Assembly: GCA_022791755.1 (NCBI GenBank)
Contig: JAAVZR010000024.1
Location: 62,001-126,000 of the forward strand
Source of the DNA: Lachnospiraceae bacterium
GTDB taxonomy: Bacteria; Bacillota; Clostridia; Lachnospirales; Lachnospiraceae
DNA length: 64,000 nt
Reading direction: 5' to 3'
The notes under the pieces were generated by a model, which made no database searches, was not told where the DNA came from, and saw only the letters and a program-made list of their open reading frames with translations. The stretch's first letter is position 1; the number at the start of each line of letters is the position of its first letter. A program made the position numbers and the translations under genes. Below are positions 36,119 to 43,997 of this stretch, piece after piece.

Positions 36119-36271
36119 TTACTGATTGTTGGTATGGTCGCAGTTCTTGCTGCTGTTCTGGCTGTTGTTCTTGCTGTTGTTCTGATTGCTGTTCTTGCTG
36201 TTATTCTGATTTTTGTTCTGGTTGTTGTTCTTCTCGTAATTGGAATAATTCTCAGTCTTATTATTGGACAT
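36119..36271 (-). CDS. 50-residue Asn/Gln/Lys/Ser-rich small protein
   Basis: The ATG at 36271 follows a perfect AGGAGGT with good spacing, and the frame has its own terminator, so I consider it a real gene. The product (starting MSNNKTENYSNYEKNNNQNK) is about half Asn and Gln, with Ser and Lys in repeated NNSKN/NQNNS units and a CDHTNNQ end. It has no hydrophobic segment or signal. The composition recalls small acid-soluble spore proteins of the gamma type, but no SASP motif is visible. The leader can fold into a hairpin that ends in the ribosome-binding site. Confidence 0.75.
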   Translation of the reverse strand: MSNNKTENYSNYEKNNNQNKNQNNSKNSNQNNSKNNSQNSSKNCDHTNNQ

Positions 36272-36283
36272 GATTTTATACCT

Positions 36284-36324
36284 CCTGTGAAGATGAATAA
36301 GTTACGATCTTATTATTTCACAGG
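36284..36324 (-). promoter_or_regulatory. Leader hairpin overlapping the ribosome-binding site of the Asn-rich gene
   Basis: On the minus strand CCTGTGAA pairs with TTCACAGG, with an inner AATAAG/CTTATT stem. The last AGG of the stem is the first half of the AGGAGG ribosome-binding site, so folding could limit translation. Confidence 0.5.
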
Positions 36325-36412
36325 ACGCCAAAAATATTCTTCCTGATTTTTCCATCTGTCAAAAGGTGACGCGACACGCTTTCCCCTATCACGACAGTTT
36401 TCTTCTCTCCCC

Positions 36413-36910
36413 TTATCGCTTTCTGCCAAGATAATGAATCAGCAGCGCTGCCGCCAGTATCACCCAGAATGCCTTGGAAAACAAAATGGAAAAAGTCAAA
36501 TGCAGAACTCCTGAGACGACCCAGAAGACAAAGAAAAGGACCAGCAATATGACCACCAGCGGAATCACCCTGACATACCACCGGTTGACCGTCCCCTTTC
36601 GTCCCCCGTCACTCCCATAAGGATCTCCATAGGCGCTCCTGTTCATTCGGCCATCGTCATCGCGGGGATTGCCATAGCCGCCTCTGTCGTCCTGAAACGA
36701 TGTATCGTCACTCTGCCAGGTCTCCATGATCGTCTTGGCAATCAGACGAGGATCTCCCAGCTCTGCAAAGATATCCTCTTCGCTGCGTCCTTTCTTTAAC
36801 TCATCGGTAATGTAGCCGTTATAATAACGAACATTCTCCTCAACCACCGCATCCGGAATCTCGCCGCTCAGCGCTTCTCTCAGATGCCCGGTAAACTCAT
36901 GTCTGGTCAT
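36413..36910 (-). CDS. HAAS-domain (DUF1700-like) membrane protein
   Basis: This 165-residue protein has an N-terminal helical HAAS domain (about 1-66, with EENVRYYNGYITDELKKGRS and EEDIFAELGDPRLIA). A Gly/Asp/Arg-rich linker (about 70-105) and two membrane helices (about 112-135 and 140-160) follow. HAAS proteins are thought to act in envelope signalling and are often paired with PadR regulators; none is present here. It stands alone between the Asn-rich gene and the divergent dtd gene. Confidence 0.85.
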   Translation of the reverse strand: MTRHEFTGHLREALSGEIPDAVVEENVRYYNGYITDELKKGRSEEDIFAELGDPRLIAKTIMETWQSDDTSFQDDRGGYGNPRDDDGRMNRSAYGDPYGSDGGRKGTVNRWYVRVIPLVVILLVLFFVFWVVSGVLHLTFSILFSKAFWVILAAALLIHYLGRKR

Positions 36911-37142
36911 GCTCTCTCCCTTATTAACGTATGCTGCCGGATGTCCTGCCCGATTACAGGAACAGAAACAAAAACTGCCTGCGGATTATATCATCCCCAT
37001 GTATTTCCTGATTATTATATCATATCGGACAAAGTCCGTCTACCTCCTCTTTCCAAAGACAGATTTCAAAAATTTCTGCAAAGCCTTGCGGCTGCGGTCT
37101 GTTCATGTTAAGATTACCAAAAACCAAAAGGCAGGTATTATA

Positions 37143-37577
37143 ATGAAAACAGTAATCCAGCGCGTCAGTCATGCCAGCGTCACCGTGGACGGACAAACCA
37201 TCGGAGCCATCGGTCAGGGCTATCTGGTCTTAACAGGTATCGCCGCAGGGGACACGAGACAAACCGTAGAACGTATTGCCAGAAAAATGCTGGCTCTGCG
37301 CATCTTTGCCGATGAAAACGGAAAGACCAATCTGTCTCTTCGCGATGTAGGCGGTTCCCTTCTGATCGTCTCTCAATTCACCCTATGTGCAGACACCAGC
37401 CACGGCAACCGTCCCAGCTTCACCACCGCAGCGCCGCCGGATCTGGCCTTGTCTCTGTATGAATATCTTATTGAATTATGCCGCCGTGAGATTCCCGTGG
37501 TGGAGCATGGCAGCTTTGGAGCCGAAATGAAGGTAGAACTGGTCAACGATGGCCCTTTCACCATCTTACTGGAATAA
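37143..37577 (+). CDS. dtd: D-aminoacyl-tRNA deacylase
   Basis: This 144-residue protein starts MKTVIQRVSHASVTVDG. It carries the active-site motifs SQFTLCADTSHGNRPSF and the late NDGPFTILLE with the Gly-cis-Pro equivalent region. It removes D-amino acids wrongly attached to tRNA. The frame is open further upstream, but similarity begins at 37143, where a weak AGGCAGG ribosome-binding site sits. Confidence 0.95.
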   Translation: MKTVIQRVSHASVTVDGQTIGAIGQGYLVLTGIAAGDTRQTVERIARKMLALRIFADENGKTNLSLRDVGGSLLIVSQFTLCADTSHGNRPSFTTAAPPDLALSLYEYLIELCRREIPVVEHGSFGAEMKVELVNDGPFTILLE

Positions 37578-37738
37578 GATCACTTTCACCACCCAGGCAG
37601 TCTGTTCCGGCTCAAACGGGCCTCAGCTCCGCTGCCGGCTTGCTCTGGCCCTGCACCCTGACATCATAATATACTTACCAGGGCAGCCGGGGGACGTGCT
37701 CCCGCCCACTTCGAGCCTGTTTGAAGGGGGTGGTGCTT

Positions 37739-37822
37739 ATGAGTACATATGAGGAATTCATGGTTATCTTAACCGTGGCGCTACTGATCGTAGCCATTCT
37801 GAATCTGAAAAATAAGAAGTAG
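37739..37822 (+). CDS. Type I toxin-like hydrophobic peptide (putative holin-like toxin)
   Basis: This is a 27-residue frame, MSTYEEFMVILTVALLIVAI then a short Lys-rich end, preceded by the purine-rich AAGGGGGTGG. It has one membrane helix and a basic tail, the pattern of TxpA/BsrG-like peptides of Firmicutes. A 13-bp inverted repeat overlaps the stop codon. Type I systems carry an antisense RNA antitoxin over this end. Such peptides are common on mobile elements, and a truncated integrase lies 280 bases downstream. Confidence 0.7.
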   Translation: MSTYEEFMVILTVALLIVAILNLKNKK

Positions 37823-37857
37823 CCGTCCTACCCTGACAAAGTAAACGGCTACTTCTT
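37814..37857. terminator. 13-bp inverted repeat at the end of the toxin-like gene
   Basis: AAGAAGTAGCCGT (37814-37826) and ACGGCTACTTCTT (37845-37857) are perfect inverted copies with 18 bases between. This is a likely bidirectional terminator or the toxin/antitoxin RNA overlap region. The 242 bases from 37858 to 38099 hold no gene I can support. Confidence 0.65.
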
Positions 37858-38099
37858 AGTCTTTATTCGCCGGGGTGGGTGAGGTGCAGTCACCTTCCGG
37901 CTGTCCTGTTAAGTATATTATATGTCAATGCTCCACCATCTGTCAAGAATGAAAATCGCCCCAGTGTAACCAGCACCAGAGCGATTCAGATACACCGGGC
38001 AGCGCCCGTATACCTGGGCTTTGACACTCCATAGTATACCACCAAAGCGCCGCCCTAGTCGACTGCGCTTTTTTGCGCCAAAAACGGAGGTATACACAC

Positions 38100-38582
38100 A
38101 TGGCAAGCATACGAAAGCGGAGAAACTCGTACCAGATCACTGTCAGCAATGGCCGGCGGGCCGACGGCAGCCAGATCATTGAAACAGCTACTTTCACGCC
38201 CGATCCGGCCAGAACCGAGAAGCAGAACCAGAAAGCCCTGGAGATTTTCGCGCTAAAATTTGAAGAGCAGGTAAAGAGCGGCAAATACCCGGACGGCGAG
38301 AAGCTCACCTTCAAGGACTTTTCCGACAAATATCTCAAGGAATACGCCGTTCAGCACCTGGAACAGAACACAATTGAATTATACAAAACCCTCCTGCGGC
38401 TTCATATTGTGCCGGCCATCGGCCACCTGAAGCTGTCCCGGATCCAGCCTCGCAACCCGGATGCCCTTTACAATCAGCTTCGCACCGAACGCAAAGACGG
38501 CCGCTTCGGCGGCTACTCCCCCAAAACAATCCGCCACGTTCATAACACGATCAGTGCCGTTTATGCCGTTGCTCTGCGCTGA
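38100..38582 (+). pseudogene. Truncated tyrosine-recombinase integrase (no catalytic domain)
   Basis: From an ATG after ACGGAGGTATACAC, 160 residues match the N-terminal parts of phage or ICE integrases. There is an arm-type DNA-binding domain (MASIRKRRNSYQITVSNGRR) and a SAM-like core-binding domain (FSDKYLKEYAVQHLEQNTIE to SPKTIRHVHNTISAVYAVAL). The frame stops there. The catalytic domain with its Arg...His-x-x-Arg...Tyr residues is absent and does not continue downstream, so it cannot recombine. It ends 46 bases from the 3' end of tRNA-Arg, a classic integration site. Confidence 0.85.
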
Positions 38583-38595
38583 AACGTGGTTACAG

Positions 38596-38620
38596 AAAGC
38601 CCTTGCAACGCAAGGGCTTT
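38596..38620. terminator. Hairpin between integrase remnant and tRNA-Arg
   Basis: AAAGCCCTTGC and GCAAGGGCTTT form a perfect 11-bp stem with a 3-base loop. It probably terminates the tRNA operon coming from the minus strand, although the T-tract is short. Confidence 0.65.
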
Positions 38621-38627
38621 CGTGATG

Positions 38628-38701
38628 TGCGGCAGAGAGGATTCGAACCCCCGACACCTTGGTCCGTAGCCAAGTGCTCTATCCAGCTGAGCTACTGCCG
38701 C
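38628..38701 (-). tRNA. tRNA-Arg (ACG anticodon)
   Basis: Acceptor GCGGCAG pairs with CTGCCGC, and the anticodon loop is CTACGGA. It is the last gene of the Met-Asp-Leu-Arg operon. Its 3' end faces the integrase remnant. Confidence 0.96.
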
Positions 38702-38723
38702 ATGATATGCAATTTGAAACAAA

Positions 38724-38809
38724 TGCCGGCGACCGGAATCGAACCGGTACGGGTATCGCTACCCACGGGATTTTAAGTCCCGGGCGTCTGCCAGTTCCGC
38801 CACGCCGGC
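38724..38809 (-). tRNA. tRNA-Leu (TAA anticodon)
   Basis: This is a class II tRNA with acceptor GCCGGCG/CGCCGGC, anticodon loop CTTAAAA and a long variable arm. Confidence 0.96.
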
Positions 38810-38861
38810 AAAGATTTTCTCCCTGCTCCGGCTATCCTGGGCTCTGCCCGGAAAACTGGAA

Positions 38862-38935
38862 CGACCCGAATGGGACTCGAACCCACGACCTCCGCCGTGA
38901 CAGGGCGGCGCTCTAACCAACTGAGCCATCGGGCC
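38862..38935 (-). tRNA. tRNA-Asp (GTC anticodon)
   Basis: Acceptor GGCCCGA pairs with TCGGGTC (one G-T pair). The anticodon loop is CTGTCAC and the discriminator is G. Confidence 0.96.
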
Positions 38936-38974
38936 ATATTGCAATCCAGACAATCAACCGCAGCCAGCAGGTAA

Positions 38975-39048
38975 TGGACCTTCGGGGACTCGAACCCAGG
39001 ACCGACCGGTTATGAGCCGGTTGCTCTAACCGACTGAGCTAAAGGTCC
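38975..39048 (-). tRNA. tRNA-Met (CAT anticodon)
   Basis: Acceptor GGACCTT pairs with AAGGTCC, and the anticodon loop is CTCATAA. The acceptor starts with a paired G, so it is not an initiator. The T-stem arms CTGGG and CCCCG leave one U-C mismatch (positions 50/64). tRNA-Ile with a modified CAT anticodon is possible but less likely from the body sequence. Confidence 0.92.
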
Positions 39049-39084
39049 GGTTGAAGCATGTACCCGTTCAAACGGGCATTTAAT

Positions 39085-39113
39085 ATAATAGCATAACCCC
39101 CTAAAAAATGCAA
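39085..39113 (-). promoter_or_regulatory. Promoter of the Met-Asp-Leu-Arg tRNA operon
   Basis: On the minus strand TTGCAT (39108-39113) and TATTAT (39085-39090) have a 17-base spacer, about 37 bases before tRNA-Met. The remaining bases to 39246 show nothing further. Confidence 0.75.
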
Positions 39114-39246
39114 GAGCTTTTTTCAAAAAACAGAAAAAATCTGCCTCGCCGTATCCTGTATCCCGGCCGCGGCCGGCGCCTCGCAGAAAGATCTTGATTC
39201 GGACCTTCCTGCAAGGCCTCTGGCTCTTTTCACGCGCTCTGTTTAT

Positions 39247-39615
39247 CTAGCTGATGAACGCTCCCGCCGCGCTGCCTGCCAGGCAGGAGGCCATGACAGT
39301 CATCAGATTTTTCATATCCCACGAAAATCCACTGCCTGTGGCCAACGACAAAAGAAGCAGTACGGAAAAATAAAGCGCTCCGGATAAAAGCCCCCACAAA
39401 AGCCTGCGGCTTCGCATCTGTTTCCCGGTGATAAAACCACCCATGGCGCAGGAGATCAGATAGATTAGCGTCACTCCCATAGATGCCTGGGATGCGTTCA
39501 GCTTCATCTTATAGATAATGAAAGCCAGCAAAAACAGAAGCACCACCGTCACCGCGTAGGAAAGCAGCAGAGTCTTTAAAAAACGCCCCGGATTGATTGC
39601 AGGATTCGGATTCAT
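39247..39615 (-). CDS. TIGR04086-type four-helix membrane protein
   Basis: This protein has 122 residues from the ATG at 39615, preceded by GGGAGAAC; an upstream ATG inside the previous gene is unlikely. After a short polar start (MNPNPAINPGRFLKT) there are four membrane helices with small-residue packing, ending MASCLAGSAAGAFIS. This matches the TIGR04086 membrane family of Clostridia, whose function is unknown. It follows the D-aminopeptidase gene by about 75 bases. Confidence 0.8.
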   Translation of the reverse strand: MNPNPAINPGRFLKTLLLSYAVTVVLLFLLAFIIYKMKLNASQASMGVTLIYLISCAMGGFITGKQMRSRRLLWGLLSGALYFSVLLLLSLATGSGFSWDMKNLMTVMASCLAGSAAGAFIS

Positions 39616-39689
39616 ATGAGTTCTCCCGTATTCCTTATTCTTCTCTATATCTATGCCGGGGCTTGCCATGGTATACCTGGCGATCTGCG

Positions 39690-40508
39690 TTACAGACAAA
39701 ACATCACAAATTTCAGCACATCCATATAGTCGTTGGCCTCATACATGACCGTCTTGGGACCTGTTTTCACTGCTCCCGGATAAAAAGAACTGGTATAGGC
39801 TTTCTTATGCTCCCGATACTCCACGCAAAGGCAAAAATGCTTTGGCGCCGGGATCAGACAGCCGGACGGCTCTCCTGCCCTGCGCTGACTGTACAGGCGG
39901 CTCACCGCCTCCGTCATGCCGTCTTTTATGCGCTCTTTCGCCTCCTCGGGATGCAGCCCCACAGAGCCGCCTCCGATCCCCCGGCTGGTGGCCACGGTCG
40001 TAATGGCAGGGCACAGCTCCTTTGCCATTTCGCAGATCATCTCATCACCGCTTATGAAGATCACCGGAATCTTCAGGCTGGCCGCATACATGGCGTTCAG
40101 CGTAAATTCACTGCATGGCATCCCGTTGAGCGTCACTTTCTCCACTCCCAGATTCATCGTATGCGCCAGCGGATTTCCGTCGCTGCCTGCACAGGTATGA
40201 TAGCCTGTCATGGCTGCTGCCTGAAAGCTCTCATCCAGTCCGTCCATCATACCGGCCGGACCACCGGTCCAGCCCCGCAGGATACGTACACGGCGCGGCA
40301 TGGCTGAGGGATCCAGATTTCTGGCTGAATCATGGGCGTCACGGACCAGGATCTCCGAAGCTCCTCCATCCAAAGCTCCCTCGCAGGCGGCCGTCACTTC
40401 CTTCGTCATCTGTCCTGCGAAGTATGCATACCGGTCTCCCGGCTCCGTCTCCTTCCAGTTCACGATACCGGCCGTTCCTTCAATATCCGCACTGACAAAA
40501 AGCCTCAT
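39690..40508 (-). CDS. dppA: M55-family D-aminopeptidase (DppA-like)
   Basis: This 272-residue protein begins with the M55 zinc motif SADIEGTAGI (Asp and Glu ligands). Further ligand positions appear in RDAHDSARNLDP, in YHTCAGSDGNPLAHTMNLG, and in VIFISGDEM. Family members release D-amino acids from short peptides and form ring-shaped decamers in the cytoplasm. Its ATG overlaps the stop of the mrp gene (ATGA), so the two are coupled. Typical dipeptide transporter neighbours are missing. Confidence 0.92.
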   Translation of the reverse strand: MRLFVSADIEGTAGIVNWKETEPGDRYAYFAGQMTKEVTAACEGALDGGASEILVRDAHDSARNLDPSAMPRRVRILRGWTGGPAGMMDGLDESFQAAAMTGYHTCAGSDGNPLAHTMNLGVEKVTLNGMPCSEFTLNAMYAASLKIPVIFISGDEMICEMAKELCPAITTVATSRGIGGGSVGLHPEEAKERIKDGMTEAVSRLYSQRRAGEPSGCLIPAPKHFCLCVEYREHKKAYTSSFYPGAVKTGPKTVMYEANDYMDVLKFVMFCL

Positions 40509-41350
40509 GTGGCGCTTCCTTTCGCAAGCTCCTGTTCCAGCACGTCTGCCACATCTGCCAGAGGATTTTCTTCCAGAAACTCGATCTTTCCCGCGTCGCA
40601 GGCTTCTGCGATCTTCGGGTCGATAGGCATACGTCCCAGCACTTTCAGGCCATGCTCCTTGGCTACCTCTTCGATATGGCTTTCTCCAAAGATCTTATAA
40701 TCCCTGCCATTATCCGGGCAGCGGAAATACGACATATTCTCCACCAGCCCCAGAATCGGGATCTTCATCATCTCGGCCATCTTCACCGCCTTACCCACGA
40801 TCATGGATACCAGCTCCTGGGGAGAAGTCACGATAATAATGCCGTCCACCGGCAGAGACTGGAATACGGTCAGCGGGACATCGCCGGTTCCCGGAGGCAT
40901 GTCCACAAACAGATAGTCCTCATCCTCCCAGATTACATCCGTCCAGAACTGCTTCACCGCGTTGGCGATCAGGGCTCCGCGCCACACCACCGGGTCTGTC
41001 TCATCGGGCAGGAGCAGATTCACAGACATCACGTCGATCCCCGTGGCGCTCTGTGCAGGGAAAATCCCGTCGTCATTGCCCACTGCCTTTTCATGGATTC
41101 CGAAGGCCTTCGGAATCGACGGACCGGTGATATCAGCGTCCAGTATCCCCACGTTCAACCCCTTTTCCTTCATGGCGCAGGCCATCAGGGATGTCACGAG
41201 AGATTTCCCCACGCCTCCTTTGCCGCTGACGATCCCGACCACCTTCTTTATATTGCTCCACTTGTGAGGAGCTGCGCTGAAGTCCGGCGCTCCCTTGCGA
41301 TCTGCGCAGTTGCTGTTACAGCTGCCGCAGTCATGGCTGCATTCGTTCAT
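40505..41350 (-). CDS. mrp: Mrp/NBP35-family iron-sulfur carrier ATPase
   Basis: This protein has 281 residues from the ATG at 41350, preceded by AGAAGGAGA. The N-terminus is Cys-rich (CSHDCGSCNSNC), and the deviant Walker A is VSGKGGVGKSLVTSLMA. DMPPGTGD and VENMSYFRCPDN follow, with the second of these near the usual C-x-x-C position reduced to one Cys. The family holds and transfers 4Fe-4S clusters. The loss of the second Cys in the usual CxxC would put cluster binding on the N-terminal cysteines. It is coupled to dppA. Confidence 0.9.
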   Translation of the reverse strand: MNECSHDCGSCNSNCADRKGAPDFSAAPHKWSNIKKVVGIVSGKGGVGKSLVTSLMACAMKEKGLNVGILDADITGPSIPKAFGIHEKAVGNDDGIFPAQSATGIDVMSVNLLLPDETDPVVWRGALIANAVKQFWTDVIWEDEDYLFVDMPPGTGDVPLTVFQSLPVDGIIIVTSPQELVSMIVGKAVKMAEMMKIPILGLVENMSYFRCPDNGRDYKIFGESHIEEVAKEHGLKVLGRMPIDPKIAEACDAGKIEFLEENPLADVADVLEQELAKGSAT

Positions 41351-41423
41351 AAAAATTCTCCTTCTGACTTTTTTGAGTCCAAAAGCTCTGCCACGCGGTC
41401 GAAAGCTATGACCGCATAAAGAA

Positions 41424-41443
41424 GCAGGGCCTTCTGACCCTGC
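41424..41443 (-). terminator. Hairpin at the mrp transcript start / end of the ABC permease operon
   Basis: GCAGGG pairs with CCCTGC, followed on the minus strand by TTCTTT. It lies 50 bases after the permease stop and only 4 bases after the mrp -10, so terminator and promoter overlap. Confidence 0.6.
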
Positions 41444-41447
41444 TATC

Positions 41448-41476
41448 ATTATATTCCATCTTTCCCCGTATTACAA
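41448..41476 (-). promoter_or_regulatory. Promoter of mrp-dppA
   Basis: On the minus strand TTGTAA (41471-41476) and TATAAT (41448-41453) are separated by 17 bases. Confidence 0.7.
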
Positions 41477-41492
41477 GGCTAAAATAGACCTG

Positions 41493-43082
41493 TCACAATC
41501 TCTTCACCCGCGTCAAAAGTCCCCACAGCCCCACTGTCACCGCAGCCCACAGGATACATTCCGCACCGCCCACAGCCCACAGAGGCACATCTGACAGCTT
41601 CACCGCCACAAAAGCCATGACAACGCCCACGATCAGTCCCAGAAATATGCCGCACACGGAGGATGTACTTCTCTTCACCACCTGTGTCTGATTCTCCCAC
41701 TGATAAACCGGGAATTTCAGGTTCAGAAACACACCGCTCACTGCCGTAAAGCACACTGCCACCACAGCTAACAGAAACATGACAAGAGCTTCCGCCACCG
41801 GCGGCCTGACGCTGATCCATAAAAACACGCTGCTGACCACGGCGCCCGGCAGACTAAGGGTCAGATTCACCAGTATTTTTGACAAAAACACGTCCCGCAG
41901 GCTGACCGGCAGGGATTGAATAATCCACAGCTGCTTCCCCTCCAATGACAGCGAGACGCAGGCCGTATTTCCCATCGACAAAAGAATCGCCGGAAGGTAT
42001 AAAATAATCCGTGAAAGATACCTCTCCAGCCCCGGAACGTTCGTCGCCCCAAGCAATGCCTCCTGCCCCATAAAGCACATCACCGCCGAAGCTGCCACGG
42101 CCATAAGAACTCCGATTCCCATGTTGATTACATAGACAGGCGAAGAGATAAAGCCCTTCCACTCTTTATGATACAGAGCCATAAGCGGCGAACGGCCGCC
42201 TAAATGTCCCACCTGGTAGCCCCGGGATGTGCCATGGGCCGTGAGTCCGTTCTGTATCTTCTGGTACAGAGCCGATAAAATCATTACGAATACCAGATAC
42301 AGACCTATAGACGCTCCCGCAAAGGCCGCGAATGCCTGTATGCTGTGTGCCGTCACCGCCAAACCGAACCAGGCCGCCGGCAGATAGATCCGTCCCAGAA
42401 GAACCGCGATCTGATCACCCAGCGCAGCAATGGAAGCCGCATTTAACTGACTCTCATCCATCATGCCCATCTTCATGGACAGGCCCAGTATGCCAAACAC
42501 CAGCACCAGGGAAAACACCACGGTCATTATGTTACTGTAGCGAAAGCGGGACGATACGGCCGCCACCAGCGCTGCCGCCACAGAGGCCAGCGTAGTGGGA
42601 ATGAGGCTCGCCAGCATCGCTCCCAGAATCCAGAAGACCCAGGGCAGAGCCTCGCTCACTCCGCTCAGATACACCACGCCCATAGGCGCCATGACCCCCA
42701 GCGAACACACCGTGTTAAAAATATACATGGTGGCAAAGCGGCTGGTAATCGTCACGGAAACCGGCACCGGCAACGCCATTAAAAGGTCATAGTCCCGACA
42801 CCCGAACAGTACGCCGTTCGCCTTTAAAAAAGTAAAAAATATCGTCGCCAGACCGCCCATCGTGACAGCATAGAGGGGAATCAGCCGTGCAAGCCCCACC
42901 ATCTTAAGCCCCACTGCCATGGTATAGCAGTACCAGACGATCAGGGCCGCCAGAAAGATATAAACCATACCCATGGCCGCAAAGCCTGCCCGCCGGCGTC
43001 TGTCCTTTTGCTTCAACCCGGAAAGACGCAGCGTATTGAGAAGCTGCACCTTTAAAAGCAGCCAGAATTTCCTACTCACCAT
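41493..43082 (-). CDS. ABC exporter permease subunit (about 12 membrane helices)
   Basis: This 529-residue protein is almost entirely hydrophobic, with about twelve membrane segments and short loops. The pattern fits bacterial ABC exporter permeases of the large ABC-2-like class found in Clostridia. Its start overlaps the end of the ATPase gene, so the two are coupled and form one transporter. The substrate is unknown. Expression is probably governed by the twin dyads at 43816-43891. Confidence 0.88.
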   Translation of the reverse strand: MVSRKFWLLLKVQLLNTLRLSGLKQKDRRRRAGFAAMGMVYIFLAALIVWYCYTMAVGLKMVGLARLIPLYAVTMGGLATIFFTFLKANGVLFGCRDYDLLMALPVPVSVTITSRFATMYIFNTVCSLGVMAPMGVVYLSGVSEALPWVFWILGAMLASLIPTTLASVAAALVAAVSSRFRYSNIMTVVFSLVLVFGILGLSMKMGMMDESQLNAASIAALGDQIAVLLGRIYLPAAWFGLAVTAHSIQAFAAFAGASIGLYLVFVMILSALYQKIQNGLTAHGTSRGYQVGHLGGRSPLMALYHKEWKGFISSPVYVINMGIGVLMAVAASAVMCFMGQEALLGATNVPGLERYLSRIILYLPAILLSMGNTACVSLSLEGKQLWIIQSLPVSLRDVFLSKILVNLTLSLPGAVVSSVFLWISVRPPVAEALVMFLLAVVAVCFTAVSGVFLNLKFPVYQWENQTQVVKRSTSSVCGIFLGLIVGVVMAFVAVKLSDVPLWAVGGAECILWAAVTVGLWGLLTRVKRL

Positions 43083-43785
43083 CGGTCACCTCCATAAACA
43101 AATCCTCCAGCGAATGGTCGCGGACCAGCTTCTCCATATCGCCGTCCACCACCAGGCGTCCGTCACGGATGATTGCCACCTTATTGCACAGCTTCTGGGC
43201 CACCTCCAGCACATGGGTGGAGAAAAATATGGCTCCGCCCCGGCTGCATATCTCCCGCATCGTCTCCTTCAGCATCAGGCTGGCCTTGGGGTCCAGCCCC
43301 ACGAAAGGCTCGTCTAAGACCAGAAGCCTCGGCTCATGGATGAGCGCGGAAATGATTGCCACCTTCTGCCGCATACCGTGAGAGTAGGAACCGATGGAAT
43401 CTCCCAGCGCCTGTGTGATTTCAAAGCGATCCCCGTACTCACGAATCCGCTTCTCCTTCTCTCCCGGCGTCACCCCGAATATGTCCCCGATAAAATTCAG
43501 ATACTGTATCCCGGTCAGATGCTCATACAGATCCGGATTATCCGGAATATACGCCGTCACCTGCTTACACCGGAGAGGCTCCCGCTTCACATCATGCCCG
43601 TCGATCCGAATTTCCCCCTCCTCAAAGTCCAGCACGCCCACCACCGATTTGATCGTGGTGCTCTTGCCCGCGCCGTTATGTCCGATAAATCCATAGATAT
43701 CTCCATTTGCCACCGTCAGCGACAGATGATCCACAGCCTTCTTTCCATTTTTATACGTTTTAGTCAGATTTCTGATTTCCAGCAT
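43072..43785 (-). CDS. ABC exporter ATP-binding subunit
   Basis: This 237-residue ATPase has Walker A GHNGAGKST, a signature region in the form GSYSHGMRQKVAIISAL, Walker B LLVLDEPFVGLD with catalytic Glu, and H-loop STHVLEVAQK. This fits the drug/lipid-type exporter ATPases. It heads a two-gene operon with the permease. Two near-identical dyads flank the predicted promoter upstream, indicating a specific repressor encoded elsewhere. Confidence 0.95.
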   Translation of the reverse strand: MLEIRNLTKTYKNGKKAVDHLSLTVANGDIYGFIGHNGAGKSTTIKSVVGVLDFEEGEIRIDGHDVKREPLRCKQVTAYIPDNPDLYEHLTGIQYLNFIGDIFGVTPGEKEKRIREYGDRFEITQALGDSIGSYSHGMRQKVAIISALIHEPRLLVLDEPFVGLDPKASLMLKETMREICSRGGAIFFSTHVLEVAQKLCNKVAIIRDGRLVVDGDMEKLVRDHSLEDLFMEVTDGE

Positions 43786-43815
43786 AGATATTCTCCCGTC
43801 CTTTCCTGTCTACAC

Positions 43816-43835
43816 ATTTAGAAATATATCTAAAT
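43816..43835. promoter_or_regulatory. Operator-like dyad 1 upstream of the ABC exporter
   Basis: ATTTAGAAATATATCTAAAT has 7-bp inverted arms (ATTTAGA/TCTAAAT) and matches the copy at 43872 at 18 of 20 positions. It sits just downstream of the likely -10, a position that would block transcription. Confidence 0.7.
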
Positions 43836-43871
43836 ATAGGATACCATAACTCCCGGAAAAATCAATACTAT

Positions 43872-43891
43872 ATTTAGAAAAATATCTAAAT
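43872..43891. promoter_or_regulatory. Operator-like dyad 2 upstream of the ABC exporter
   Basis: ATTTAGAAAAATATCTAAAT has the same arms as dyad 1, centred 56 bases away on the far side of the likely -35. It lies between this operon and the divergent methyltransferase promoter at 43901. Confidence 0.7.
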
Positions 43892-43900
43892 GTTTTGCGA

Positions 43901-43929
43901 TTGACGCTCCCACCCGCTTCCTTTATAAT
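43901..43929 (+). promoter_or_regulatory. Promoter of the RlmI-like methyltransferase gene
   Basis: TTGACG (43901-43906) and TATAAT (43924-43929) have a 17-base spacer. Dyad 2 ends 9 bases upstream of the -35. Confidence 0.75.
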
Positions 43930-43997
43930 AAGATGAGAGGACTCCGAATCCTCTTCCTGATCCTTAACAGCATTCTCAATACGAAAGGAAACCATAC

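Noticed and set aside
36122-36240. Low-complexity TTGTTCTTGCTG repeats as a microsatellite
   Set aside because: Read on the minus strand they are codons of the Asn/Gln-rich small protein with a proper start, stop and terminator.
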